Assembly: GCF_041075285.1 (NCBI RefSeq)
Contig: NZ_CP163512.1
Location: forward strand, 3,162,001 to 3,226,000
From: Providencia rettgeri
GTDB taxonomy: Bacteria > Pseudomonadota > Gammaproteobacteria > Enterobacterales > Enterobacteriaceae
DNA length: 64,000 bases
Direction: 5' to 3'
Shown here: positions 17,394-26,639 of the stretch, piece by piece
How the letters are laid out: every line of letters begins with the position of its first letter
Numbering within the stretch: the first letter of the stretch is position 1
Program-made: the position numbers and the translations under genes
Notes under the pieces: model-generated
Databases searched by the model: none
The model's input: the letters and a program-made list of their open reading frames with translations, nothing else
Told to the model about the DNA's origin: nothing

Positions 17394-19029
17394 CTTCCTT
17401 ATGTACTACTTTGATGATAGATCTTAGAGTAAATTTTACGGCAGGAGTTAATAAATTGGCTGTAAAAATATTCTCTACTCCATATGCGCTTTGGTGCTCA
17501 ACATTTGTTGCTAATACACTTTTGGCCGCATATCGAATAGATAATAATGACTCTACAGGCACAGTACCATCCCCAGGTGAATTTGATGAGTTTAGTTTAT
17601 ATTCGTTCATTACGTTGTCTTGAATAATTCGATACCTATCTTGTGGTAAACTATCAGTTCTAGTCGAAGTAATTAAGCGTCCTAGAGTAGTTTTACTCCA
17701 TTCTAAATAACCATCAGTATTAATTGTTTTTCCATAAAAAACATAAGTATTAGGATGATAATTTCCTTTTTCTTGATGGAGAATAAATGTTTTAACTTTA
17801 TTTTTCATTAAGATAGAGTATTTATTCCAGTTCTCATCTATTTTTATTTTATCGGAATGAATAATATTGGATTGATACAATTTCCACCAAACATCATTTC
17901 TTAAATAAATGTCCGTAAAAGGGTCAGAGCTATCTACTTTAGGATAATTTCCGTCACCATCAATCATTAACCATGGTGATTTATATTTAGGATAAGGTAA
18001 TAATTGCAGTGCTGCAGGTGCTCTTGCCAATACAGGCATTAACTCTTTAGCTGTAGCCCCTAAAACACTTCCAGCGACCCCTTCTTGACCTGCTCCCGTC
18101 TTCATTCGTCGATAGGCAGCTGGCGAACCTAGATCAGGAATAACTCCATGTATGACACCTAATACTTTATCTTGGCATCCATTAAATGAACCTTCAGCTG
18201 GATTCATTGCGTACCTAGCTACTAGCCCCCCCATAGAGTGTGTTACTAGAATGACTTTTTCTGTGGCTAATCCATAACCATGTTTATACCTATAAAGATT
18301 AAGTATCTCGTCAATATATTTGGCTAGGCTAGCAGCTGAAATTGCATTGTCCTGCAACCAATTATAACCAAATACATGAACTGGATATAAAAAACGCTTA
18401 AAATGAGTCAGTTCATCTGAAGTCAATACAGATTCATTTTCAGCTTCTTCCGTATTAAAACGTTTACCTACGAGTTCATTTAGTATCCCTCGAGCTTTAA
18501 ATGAATAACCTCGAATTTGCTTAACACCAACAGCATCACATTGCCAATCATCCAATAATGCTCCCTGAAAAATACTTAAAAACTGGCTATAACTGAATCC
18601 GAGAGCTTCTCCCCAACCACGTTCTCTTCGAGAAGGAAATAAACATCCATCATCCGAAAATGGAGTATGAATTGTATTGTCTATATCACCACGATCATCA
18701 ACATATGTAGTTTCTGGGTTCAGTAATTCACTTCGAGTTTTTCCAGACATTCCTGCCCATTTAAACAAAACACTTGGTAAATGATCTCCCCTCCAAACTG
18801 ACTCATATCCTTGACTCTTACCTTTTTTTAAATTTGTTCCCATAATCCCAGGAATAAAAATGACAGGAATAACTTTGGTTGGCGGAACGATACATTTTGC
18901 TTCGGCATTAAGGGATCTGTGTTGTAATTGAATATCAATCCACTGACACTTTCCATTCTCATCCCACTGCGGTAGGTGATAGGAAACGTGCTGGCATTCG
19001 CCAATATCTGGGGGAGTTTTCTCTGACAT
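17371..19029 (-). CDS. Tle4/PGAP1-LCAT-like T6SS phospholipase effector (module B)
   Basis: 552 residues, alpha/beta hydrolase. The oxyanion segment VIPVIFIPGIMGTNL at residues 53-67 resembles LCAT/PGAP1-like acyl hydrolases. The nucleophile elbow is VTHSMGGLVARYA with Ser265. A late PGDGTVP is a candidate for the acid Asp, and NVEHQSAYG near residue 518 supplies the likely His. There is no signal peptide, consistent with delivery by a secretion machine rather than Sec. A membrane-anchored immunity gene follows with overlap. Assignment to the Tle4 family is by motif and partner; no hcp, vgrG or PAAR gene is in the window. The start is preceded by AGGATT. Confidence 0.7.
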   Translation of the reverse strand: MSEKTPPDIGECQHVSYHLPQWDENGKCQWIDIQLQHRSLNAEAKCIVPPTKVIPVIFIPGIMGTNLKKGKSQGYESVWRGDHLPSVLFKWAGMSGKTRSELLNPETTYVDDRGDIDNTIHTPFSDDGCLFPSRRERGWGEALGFSYSQFLSIFQGALLDDWQCDAVGVKQIRGYSFKARGILNELVGKRFNTEEAENESVLTSDELTHFKRFLYPVHVFGYNWLQDNAISAASLAKYIDEILNLYRYKHGYGLATEKVILVTHSMGGLVARYAMNPAEGSFNGCQDKVLGVIHGVIPDLGSPAAYRRMKTGAGQEGVAGSVLGATAKELMPVLARAPAALQLLPYPKYKSPWLMIDGDGNYPKVDSSDPFTDIYLRNDVWWKLYQSNIIHSDKIKIDENWNKYSILMKNKVKTFILHQEKGNYHPNTYVFYGKTINTDGYLEWSKTTLGRLITSTRTDSLPQDRYRIIQDNVMNEYKLNSSNSPGDGTVPVESLLSIRYAAKSVLATNVEHQSAYGVENIFTANLLTPAVKFTLRSIIKVVHKEVAREAAD

Positions 19030-19144
19030 GGCGCTAATCCTTTTGACTAATCATTAAAAAAAACAGGATAGCATAATTTCGCTTAAGTTTCTGCTTGATG
19101 TGTCCGATTTATTAATTTGCCATAAGACCCATTATGTTAAATCA

Positions 19145-19172
19145 GAGCGATAACCACAAAATTATCGCTCTA
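19145..19172 (-). terminator. Terminator-like hairpin after the module C immunity gene
   Basis: GAGCGATAA and TTATCGCTC form a 9-bp stem with an A-rich loop directly after the immunity gene. It duplicates the hairpin at 16260-16287. Confidence 0.6.
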
Positions 19173-19179
19173 GCGTGAA

Positions 19180-20298
19180 TTAAAACGCATTTGGTTTATA
19201 ACGCAGCGAACCAACAATTCTATCCCAAATTTCAACCATTTCAGCATCACTGTACGTTGTTTTTTTGTTATCATTAAACAATGTCAGACTTAAAAATGGT
19301 TTATCAAACGAGGATGTACCTTGATTTGCCTTTAACAGAAAATAATAGTAGGGAAAACCTGACTCCACTTTATTTTCTTTTTCATTATAAACATCTTGTT
19401 GCCCCGCCATTAGCCATTCTTGAACCGGAACGCCATTAGGTTTTATTTCACCTTTTTTAAACGTGTGCATATTATTTAATACCATTGATTTTTTTATTTC
19501 TGATGAGCGATTCAATAACGTATCATCAACAGCCGTAACATGGTCTTCCATATTTACCGATAAACTAAAATCATCATTTTCATATAAAAAATATAATCTT
19601 TCTGTAGGCTTACTATCATCATCAACTATAAACCCATTAGGGATACAAACGCCTTTTTCAATTGGGATCTCATGATCTAATCGTCCACTCAGTCGTGAAA
19701 TCAATGATTGCATTGCAGCTAACTTAGCTGGCTTTTCATTCATATCAACTTCAGAAAAACCTGCTTTTTTATACGATTCTTTTCTATATATGTGTTTCGG
19801 ATTTGATAAATCCAATATATCTACAGTAATAATAAACGCGATATGCTCTGTATATACATGAGCCTCAAGTGTACGACTTGAATCATCCTGCCCTGAATTA
19901 TTCCTGTCAAAAATAACACCTTTGCCGTTCGGTAATTGAATAATCTCTTTAAGCACTGGAGCGTTTTCTTCGCTCGTTGTTCTATCTCTTAAGGCTTTCT
20001 CACGTAACTCTATTCGTTGCTTAAATGCAGGAGGATAGATAAATTGACTTTCAATTTTAAAGTCACCAATAAATATTTTATTTCTTAGCTTATTATTAAA
20101 TGATTCAGGGACATCCATTACATAACGTCCAATACATTGAGGTTTGACTTTTTCAAACAATGTTTCCATTACAACCTTTTCCTTGTCTGTTAACGGTGAT
20201 GGCAAAATTTCACGAGTTAACCAAAAAAATGCCATAATAATTATCGCAATAAGCAACCCTACAATTTTTTGTAGTTTAGTCAGCCGCACGAGCATCAA
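19180..20298 (-). CDS. Tli4-like T6SS immunity protein, membrane-anchored (module C)
   Basis: 372 residues. The N-terminal anchor (IVGLLIAIIIMAFFWL) has no lipobox. The body follows the family: VKPQCIGRYVMDVP, IESQFIYPPAFKQRIELRE, GVIFDRNNSG, EAHVYTEHIAFIITVD, MQSLISRLSGR, GVCIPNGFIVDDD and an end (EMVEIWDRIVGSLRYKPNAF) identical over the last 20 residues to module B. It is closest to the module B immunity protein but diverged in the middle. It overlaps the effector gene by 23 bases, exactly as in module B. Confidence 0.75.
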   Translation of the reverse strand: MMLVRLTKLQKIVGLLIAIIIMAFFWLTREILPSPLTDKEKVVMETLFEKVKPQCIGRYVMDVPESFNNKLRNKIFIGDFKIESQFIYPPAFKQRIELREKALRDRTTSEENAPVLKEIIQLPNGKGVIFDRNNSGQDDSSRTLEAHVYTEHIAFIITVDILDLSNPKHIYRKESYKKAGFSEVDMNEKPAKLAAMQSLISRLSGRLDHEIPIEKGVCIPNGFIVDDDSKPTERLYFLYENDDFSLSVNMEDHVTAVDDTLLNRSSEIKKSMVLNNMHTFKKGEIKPNGVPVQEWLMAGQQDVYNEKENKVESGFPYYYFLLKANQGTSSFDKPFLSLTLFNDNKKTTYSDAEMVEIWDRIVGSLRYKPNAF

Positions 20299-21991
20299 CC
20301 TCTTGTACGATCTTAATTATCGACCTTAACGTAAATTTAATGGCATCACTGAACTCTGAATACCTCACACTATTTAATGCATATGCATTCTGGTGATCAA
20401 CATTTGTCGCAAGGACACTTTTAATTAGAGGATTACGTTTTATGAATTCCAATGATTCAATGGGAACTGTTCCATCCCCAGCAGTATCTGATTGTGTTAA
20501 AATAAAATCGCAATACTGACCATCAGAAAGGAGCACTTTTTTTTGGTTATGAGGCATTTCTCTATTGGGGTCGACATAGGGAACTTTGCGAGTATATTCC
20601 TTTCCTGCATAATAAAGCGTAACAGTTTGTCTATTATCATTGAGTGTATTCCATGCTAAAAAACCATCTGTTTTTTCTTCTGTCCCATAGAATACATAGG
20701 TATTCGGGTGATATAACCCTTGTTCTTGATGCTCCATAAAATTTCTAACATTTATGTTTATAAATCTAGCATAAGACTTCCAATTACTATCAATTTTAAC
20801 CTGTTCAGAATCAATGATGTTGGATTGATATAATTTCCACCAGACATCGTTACGCAAGTAAATATCAGTGAAGGGATCTAACTTTCCTGTTTTAGGATCT
20901 TTTGTTTTGGGGTAGCTGCCTTCGCCTTCGATAGTGAGCCATGGTGATTTATAACTGGGGTAAGGTAGAAGTTGTAGTGCGGCAGGAGCTCTGGCTAACA
21001 CAGGCATTAATTTTTCAGCAGTTGCTCCTAATACTTTACCTGGAGTCCCTTCTTTGCCAGCCCCCGTCTTCATGCGACGATAAGCCGCCGGAGATCCCAA
21101 ATCAGGAATAACACCATGCACCACCCCTAACACCTTATCTTGGCAACCGTTGAAAGTTACTTCTTTCGGCGGATTCATGGCATAACGAGCAACTAGGCCT
21201 CCCATAGAATGGGTGACTAAAATGACTTTTTCGATAGCTAAACCATACCCATGATCATATTTGTACATATCTAAAACATTATCAATGTATAGAGTCAGTT
21301 CTTCAGCGGATATAGCATTATCCTTTAACCAATTATAACCGAAGACATGCACAGGAAAGAGAAAGCGTTTAAAGTGCGTTAGCTCAGGAGCGGTTAGCGG
21401 AGAGTCATGAGTATCTCCGAGTTTATCACCCACTAAATCATTTAACACACCTTTAATTTTTGTACTTGTAGCCTTAACTTCGGGAACAAAATTATAAATA
21501 TCCGTTTGCCAATCATCTAACAACGCATATTGGAATACTTCTAAAAATTCCCCATAGCTCAAACTCAGCGCTTGTCCCCACTGCCGTTTGTATCGAGTTG
21601 GAAATAAATTTCCATCATCAGAGAAAACAGAATGAGTAATGTAACTAGTGCTTTTATATCTATTTTCAACTGTTGTCGTATCCGGATCTAATGTTCTTCG
21701 ACGTTCAGCGCCATCTTTAGGAACAAACTTTAGACTATCAGCCCCCATAAACCATTCCGCATTCCACGATGATTCGCCAACATCACTTTTAAGATTTGTT
21801 CCCATGATCCCCGGAATAAAAATAATCGGTATCACCTTAGTTGGTGGAACGATACATTTAGCTTCTGCATTGAGGGATTTATGTTGAAGCTGTATATCAA
21901 CCCAACTACATTTTCCTTTTTCATCCCATTGAGGTAAGTGATACGAAACGTGTAGACATTCTCCTGCTTCAGGGGTGTCTTTTTCTGACAT
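20276..21991 (-). CDS. Tle4/PGAP1-LCAT-like T6SS phospholipase effector (module C)
   Basis: 571 residues. N-terminus and core nearly parallel module B: MSEKDTPEAGECLHVSYHLP, VIPIIFIPGIMGTNL at 53-67, VTHSMGGLVARYA with Ser262, VIPDLGSPAAYRRMKTGAG, AGDGTVP and NVDHQNAYA. Divergence from module B is concentrated at residues about 70-200 and in the region before GDGTVP. That fits paralogues that kept the catalytic frame and changed surfaces, perhaps to escape immunity. The start is preceded by AGGAAC. No secretion signal is seen. Confidence 0.7.
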   Translation of the reverse strand: MSEKDTPEAGECLHVSYHLPQWDEKGKCSWVDIQLQHKSLNAEAKCIVPPTKVIPIIFIPGIMGTNLKSDVGESSWNAEWFMGADSLKFVPKDGAERRRTLDPDTTTVENRYKSTSYITHSVFSDDGNLFPTRYKRQWGQALSLSYGEFLEVFQYALLDDWQTDIYNFVPEVKATSTKIKGVLNDLVGDKLGDTHDSPLTAPELTHFKRFLFPVHVFGYNWLKDNAISAEELTLYIDNVLDMYKYDHGYGLAIEKVILVTHSMGGLVARYAMNPPKEVTFNGCQDKVLGVVHGVIPDLGSPAAYRRMKTGAGKEGTPGKVLGATAEKLMPVLARAPAALQLLPYPSYKSPWLTIEGEGSYPKTKDPKTGKLDPFTDIYLRNDVWWKLYQSNIIDSEQVKIDSNWKSYARFININVRNFMEHQEQGLYHPNTYVFYGTEEKTDGFLAWNTLNDNRQTVTLYYAGKEYTRKVPYVDPNREMPHNQKKVLLSDGQYCDFILTQSDTAGDGTVPIESLEFIKRNPLIKSVLATNVDHQNAYALNSVRYSEFSDAIKFTLRSIIKIVQEVDARAAD

Positions 21992-22103
21992 AACGCAGTT
22001 CCTTTAGAGTTTTCCTTAAGGTAAACAAGATAACGTAATTTAGCTTAAATTTCCGCTTAATATGTCTGATTTATTAGATTCCCATAAGCCCCTTTATGTT
22101 AAA

Positions 22104-22135
22104 TCAGCGCAATAATGGATATATTATTGCGCTAT
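22104..22135 (-). terminator. Terminator-like hairpin after the module D immunity gene
   Basis: GCGCAATAAT and ATTATTGCGC form a 10-bp stem. The same sequence recurs after module E at about 23771-23801, and a degenerate version follows module A at about 12646-12675. Confidence 0.6.
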
Positions 22136-22140
22136 AAGCG

Positions 22141-23217
22141 TTAGTATGCGTTAGGGCGGATTTTAAAGGATTGCAAAACCCTATCCCAAATATCAACCAT
22201 CTGTTCATCCGTATAATGAACAACCTTACTTGATGAATGCATCAGTATGCTAACGGAAGGGTGTAGATAACCAATATTCTTTTCATTCGCATAATATTGG
22301 AAATAATAAAACTTATCGGATTGATTGTCATAACGAGGATCTCGACCTAACGTGAGCCACTCCTCTCCTGACACATTATTAAATTGCGTTTTTCCTTTTC
22401 GTAACGTTTTACCGTCATATTGAGAAAGAACAGATTTAATTTCATCAGCCCTATCAAGCATACTTTCCTTTTCACTTTCTATCGTATTATCCATGTCGAC
22501 CGCCCAATAGAATTGCGGATTTTCAAACACCATGGAAATTTCTTCTTGATGCGGTTTCCCGTCATCCTGAATAAAACCATAAGGAATACAGATCCCTTTA
22601 TCGGTTGGAATTTCATTTTTCGAGCGACCGTGCAAACGAGAAATCAACGATTGCATTGTTGCTAATTTTGGTGTTCTATCTGTAAATAATCTATTATTTT
22701 TCTTGTATCTTTCTTGTCTATTTTTATATTTATCTTTAGTAATATCTGTATATTTTGAAGTGATGATAAAAGCCACACTATCAATATATATATGAGCTTC
22801 TAATTCTCTAGCGGCATCTGGATAAGCATAACTTTCATTTCTGTCAAAGATAACACCATTATTTATTCTAATTATCTCTTTCAAAAACGGCCCATCTGAC
22901 TCATCACTCACGCGTTGTTTTTTTAATTCATCTTCGCGCAACTCAATGCGCTGCTTAAACGAAGGGGGATAAATAAACTGACTTTCAATCGTCATTTCAT
23001 CAATTTTGACAATGGAAGAAAGTTCTTGTGTTAAGGCTTTCGGATAATTGAAGGTATAACGACCTAAACAATAGGTCGGCGCGTCATCAAACAGGTTATT
23101 AATCACAGCAGCATCCTTTTCATTAAGTGGACGTGAATACGTTTTATTGGGCACTGAGCAAGCTACTAAAGCGCCCATCAAGACAAAACCGAAAAAGCCA
23201 ATCAATCCTTTTTTCAT
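22141..23217 (-). CDS. Tli4-like T6SS immunity lipoprotein (module D, orphan-type)
   Basis: 358 residues and intact. The lipoprotein signal MKKGLIGFFGFVLMGALVAC has its lipobox at LVAC. Apart from a few substitutions in the first 110 residues it is almost identical to module A immunity, but without the amber codon, and ends DIWDRVLQSFKIRPNAY. It shares one base with the stop codon of an effector C-terminal fragment instead of a full effector, so it behaves as an orphan immunity gene that could protect against effectors of the A/E type. Confidence 0.75.
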   Translation of the reverse strand: MKKGLIGFFGFVLMGALVACSVPNKTYSRPLNEKDAAVINNLFDDAPTYCLGRYTFNYPKALTQELSSIVKIDEMTIESQFIYPPSFKQRIELREDELKKQRVSDESDGPFLKEIIRINNGVIFDRNESYAYPDAARELEAHIYIDSVAFIITSKYTDITKDKYKNRQERYKKNNRLFTDRTPKLATMQSLISRLHGRSKNEIPTDKGICIPYGFIQDDGKPHQEEISMVFENPQFYWAVDMDNTIESEKESMLDRADEIKSVLSQYDGKTLRKGKTQFNNVSGEEWLTLGRDPRYDNQSDKFYYFQYYANEKNIGYLHPSVSILMHSSSKVVHYTDEQMVDIWDRVLQSFKIRPNAY

Positions 23218-23702
23218 CAGGGTTTCACCTCATCTGCTTGCAAGATACGACACAGGGAACGCAAGGTAAATTTAATGGCGGGTGACACATCTTTCGTTTT
23301 TTTGTACGTCTCAAACTCCGCATCGCCTTTCAGTGGTGCGAACTGATAGGCATTCTGATGGTCAACATTCATTTTTAAAATTTCTTTAAACCGACCTTTT
23401 GCTTGTAAATTAATAGAGTATTGAGGCACTGTGCCATCACCGCCACCGCCCTCATAATCCCTTGAGTGAGTATCCCTCCACTTATCGCTGGATTTGAGTA
23501 ACGTATATTCGCGCTTATCGCCATACATCTCAGTAGATCGGCTGTCATCCGACACCCATAACCACGAGGTTTTATCACGTAATTTCCACGTCACTGTTTC
23601 ATCTGAGCGGCGAGAGTCTGTCGGATCATTTTCATCAAAATACGCTCCGTAAAATTGGTAAGTATTCGCATGATATTCACCGTCCATTTTTTTGATAAAA
23701 GC
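23217..23702 (-). pseudogene. Effector C-terminal fragment (module D)
   Basis: An open frame of about 160 codons matching only the last quarter of the A/E effectors, from IKKMDGEYHANTYQFYGAYF through GDGTVP and NVDHQNAYQFAP to the C-terminus. An in-frame TGA lies just upstream of the homology start (about 23703). No nucleophile elbow is present, so it cannot be a hydrolase alone. An internal ATG at 23687 exists but has no good ribosome site. Upstream sequence passes within 35 bases into the spacer that follows module E. It looks like a displaced effector tail left by recombination. Confidence 0.75.
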
Positions 23703-23770
23703 AGATCAATATAACGCAAACGAAAAAGAATCACAGTCACATTACGCTTAAGCACCCTTATATTAAATAA

Positions 23771-23801
23771 GCGCAATAATGGATATATTATTGCGCTATA
23801 A
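23771..23801 (-). terminator. Terminator-like hairpin after the module E immunity gene
   Basis: GCGCAATAAT and ATTATTGCGC stem, the same as at 22104-22135. It is preceded on the plus strand by the repeated spacer CGCTTAAGCACCCTTATATT, also found near 12619 and, varied, near 16228. Confidence 0.6.
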
Positions 23802-23804
23802 GCG

Positions 23805-24884
23805 TTAGTATGCGTTAGGGCGGATTTTAAAGGATTGCAAAACCCTATCCCAAATATCAACCATCTGTTCATCCGTATAATGAACAACCTTACTTGATGA
23901 ATGCATTAGTATGCTAACGGAAGGGTGTAGATAACCGATATTCTTTTCATTTGCGTAATATTGGAAATAATAAAACTTATCGGATTGATTGTCATAACGA
24001 GGATCTCGACCTAACGTGAGCCATTCCTCTCCTGACACATTATTAAATTGCGTTTTTCCTTTTCGTAACGTTTTACCGTCATATTGAGAAAGAACAGATT
24101 TAATTTCATCAGCCCTATCAAGCATACTTTCCTTTTCACTTTCTATCGTGTTATCCATGTCGACCGCCCAATAAAATTGCGGATTTTCAAACACCATGGA
24201 AATTTCTTCTTGATGCGGTTTCCCGTCATCCTGAATAAAACCATAAGGAATGCAGACCCCTTTTTCGGTTGGAATTTCATTCTTTGGGCGACCATGTAAA
24301 CGCGAAATTAGTGATTGCATCACTGCTAGTTTTTCAGGCTTATCATTGATAAGCCAATTATGTTTTTTATAATCTAATTGCTCTTTTTCATACTTAGAGC
24401 TAGATATATCATCTATCTCGGTCTTAATAATAAAAGCAACATGGTCGATATAAACATGTGCTTCCAACTCTCTTGATGAATCAGGTTTAACATTATTGAT
24501 ATTATGATCAAAAATAACCCCATTATCTAATCGAATAGTCTCTTTCAAAAATGGTGCATTAGAATCACGCCTTACAGTAGCTTTTTTTAGTTCATCTTCG
24601 CGCAACTCAATGCGTTGTTTAAACGAAGGGGGGTAAATAAACTGACTTTCAATCGTCATTTCATCAATTTTGACAATGGAAGAAAGTTCTTGTGTTAAGG
24701 CTTTCGGATAATTAAAGGTATATCGCCCTAAACAGTACATCGGGGCATCATCAAAGAGAGTATTAATCACAGCAGAATCCTTTACATTAAGTGAACGTGA
24801 ATACGTTTTATTGGGCACTGAGCACGCAGCCAAAGCACCAACCAAGACAAAATAAATAAAACCAATCAATCCCTTTTTCATCAA
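23805..24884 (-). CDS. Tli4-like T6SS immunity lipoprotein (module E)
   Basis: 359 residues with a lipoprotein signal (lipobox LAAC). The first 95 and last 180 residues are almost identical to modules A and D, but the stretch from about residue 98 to 180 differs strongly (for example KHNWLINDKPEKLAVMQ against KNNRLFTDRTPKLATMQ). It is therefore a mosaic. It overlaps the stop of the intact module E effector by 4 bases, so the pair is probably translationally coupled. Likely a periplasmic outer- or inner-membrane-anchored inhibitor of the adjacent lipase. Confidence 0.75.
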   Translation of the reverse strand: MMKKGLIGFIYFVLVGALAACSVPNKTYSRSLNVKDSAVINTLFDDAPMYCLGRYTFNYPKALTQELSSIVKIDEMTIESQFIYPPSFKQRIELREDELKKATVRRDSNAPFLKETIRLDNGVIFDHNINNVKPDSSRELEAHVYIDHVAFIIKTEIDDISSSKYEKEQLDYKKHNWLINDKPEKLAVMQSLISRLHGRPKNEIPTEKGVCIPYGFIQDDGKPHQEEISMVFENPQFYWAVDMDNTIESEKESMLDRADEIKSVLSQYDGKTLRKGKTQFNNVSGEEWLTLGRDPRYDNQSDKFYYFQYYANEKNIGYLHPSVSILMHSSSKVVHYTDEQMVDIWDRVLQSFKIRPNAY

Positions 24885-26626
24885 GGTTTCACCTCATCCG
24901 TTTGCAAGATACGACACAGGGAACGCAAGGTAAATTTAATGGCGGGGGAGACATCTCCTGTTTTTTCGTATGTATCAAATTCCGTATCCCCTTTCAATGG
25001 CGCAAACTGATAAGCATTCTGATGGTCGACATTCATTTCTAAAATTTCTTTAAACAGGTCTTTTCTATCTAAATTGATGGAATATCTAGGCACGGTGCCA
25101 TCACCGGGTCCCCCCTCATAATCCATTGAGGGTGTACTTTTCCACTTATCACTGGATTTGAGTAACGTATATTCACGCTTATCACCATAAATATCAGTAG
25201 AACGGCTGTCATCAGACACCCATAACCACGAGGTTTTATCGCGTAATTTCCATGTCACCGTTTCATCTGAGCGGCGCGAGTCTTTCGGATCATTTTCATC
25301 AAAATACGCCCCATAAAATTGATAGGTATTCGCATGATACTTATTGTCCATATCTTGAATAAACGGCTTAACAGTGTCCCTTATTATTTTTTTATATTTT
25401 TTCAAGTTAGAATCAATTAATTCCGATTTTCCGTCCAAAACATCAGCCTCATACATTCGCCACCACACATCATCTTGAAGATAAATGTCTTCAAATGGAT
25501 CCCCCGTTTGAGGCAGTAACAAATCCGTCACGCCATCCGAACTGCCTTTTTCAATACGTAACCACGGTTTCCCATGATTATATTTCGGAGAAGGTAAGAG
25601 TTGCAGAGGTGCTGGAGATTGCGCTAATACCGACATGAGACGCGTTGCACTCATACCCAGCACTAACCCCATCGGCATCGAATGCTCCCCAATCTTCATC
25701 ATTTTGTAGGCTGTCGGAGAGCCTAAATCTGGCATCACGCCATGGACAATTCCGAGGATTTTGTCTTTGTAGGGGGTATCTAATAATTCTGATGCGTAAC
25801 GTGATACCAATCCGCCCATGGAGTGAGTTACCAGAATGACTTTTTCATGCCCTTTTTCAAACGCCATCCCATGTCCAACACCACAGTTTTCATTGGTGTT
25901 ATACATTCTTAAAACGTCGTCGATGTATTTTGCAAGGTCTTGAGCCGACTGAGCATTGTCTTGTAGCCAGTTATAACCAAAGACATGAAGCGGAAGTAAT
26001 AGATTTCGGTAATTCGTTGTTTCATTAATAGAAAGAGGTTTTTCATCTTTGGGAGTGAGTTCTTTTTCTAAGATAAAACGAAAGATAGATTTTTGGCTGA
26101 AATGTTCCTTCGCTAAACCCGCTGAGGCAGTACCGTCTTTTTTCGCTTGGTTATAATAGTCCTCCCAGACTAATAATTCTTTTTGTAACATATCGAGAGG
26201 CTCAGCATACGAAAACGCCAAGGCACTTCCCCACCCTCGTTTTTGTCTTGAATTAGCAAAGTACGTGGACTCATTGTCATTTTTATCGACGTCTTGAGTT
26301 GTGTCTGTTTCTGTTTCTGCTGGGTCGAGTAATTTTTTTCGTTTATTACCTGAAGTGAAAAGCCAACCAAGTGCATCCCAAGCCATACCTCCCGTACTCT
26401 TTCGGATACGCCAGATTGATTTTTTATCTTTTTTGCTTCGTAAGTTAGATCCCATAATGCCAGGTAAAAAAATAACAGGGACAACTTTAGTTGATGGAAG
26501 ATAACAGAGGGCTTTAGCATTTTCAGATTTGTGTTTTAGTTGTAGGTCTTTCCAGACAACACATTTGTTATCGTCAAAATCAGCAAAGCAATGTTGGATG
26601 GTTTCGTTTTGTTCATTCTGATTCAT
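24881..26626 (-). CDS. Tle4/PGAP1-LCAT-like T6SS phospholipase effector (module E)
   Basis: 581 residues from the ATG at 26626; a GTG three codons upstream (26635) is possible, and neither has a strong ribosome site. Alpha/beta hydrolase: VVPVIFLPGIMGSNL near residue 50, nucleophile elbow VILVTHSMGGLVSRYA (Ser269 from this start), GVMPDLGSPTAY, GPGDGTVPRYS, NVDHQNAYQFAP. It differs from modules B and C in carrying extra sequence (KGHEK) before the elbow and a different N-terminus. This is the only intact member of the A/D/E subfamily. A six-C tract at about 25110-25115 is where the module A copy gained a base. A 13-bp inverted repeat lies directly upstream. Confidence 0.7.
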   Translation of the reverse strand: MNQNEQNETIQHCFADFDDNKCVVWKDLQLKHKSENAKALCYLPSTKVVPVIFLPGIMGSNLRSKKDKKSIWRIRKSTGGMAWDALGWLFTSGNKRKKLLDPAETETDTTQDVDKNDNESTYFANSRQKRGWGSALAFSYAEPLDMLQKELLVWEDYYNQAKKDGTASAGLAKEHFSQKSIFRFILEKELTPKDEKPLSINETTNYRNLLLPLHVFGYNWLQDNAQSAQDLAKYIDDVLRMYNTNENCGVGHGMAFEKGHEKVILVTHSMGGLVSRYASELLDTPYKDKILGIVHGVMPDLGSPTAYKMMKIGEHSMPMGLVLGMSATRLMSVLAQSPAPLQLLPSPKYNHGKPWLRIEKGSSDGVTDLLLPQTGDPFEDIYLQDDVWWRMYEADVLDGKSELIDSNLKKYKKIIRDTVKPFIQDMDNKYHANTYQFYGAYFDENDPKDSRRSDETVTWKLRDKTSWLWVSDDSRSTDIYGDKREYTLLKSSDKWKSTPSMDYEGGPGDGTVPRYSINLDRKDLFKEILEMNVDHQNAYQFAPLKGDTEFDTYEKTGDVSPAIKFTLRSLCRILQTDEVKP

Positions 26627-26639
26627 GATGCACACTTTA

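Noticed and set aside
23591..23887. 98-residue frame spanning the module D/E border
   Set aside because: It crosses from one module into the spacer and the next gene in the wrong frame; the real coding frames there are the effector tail and immunity E.
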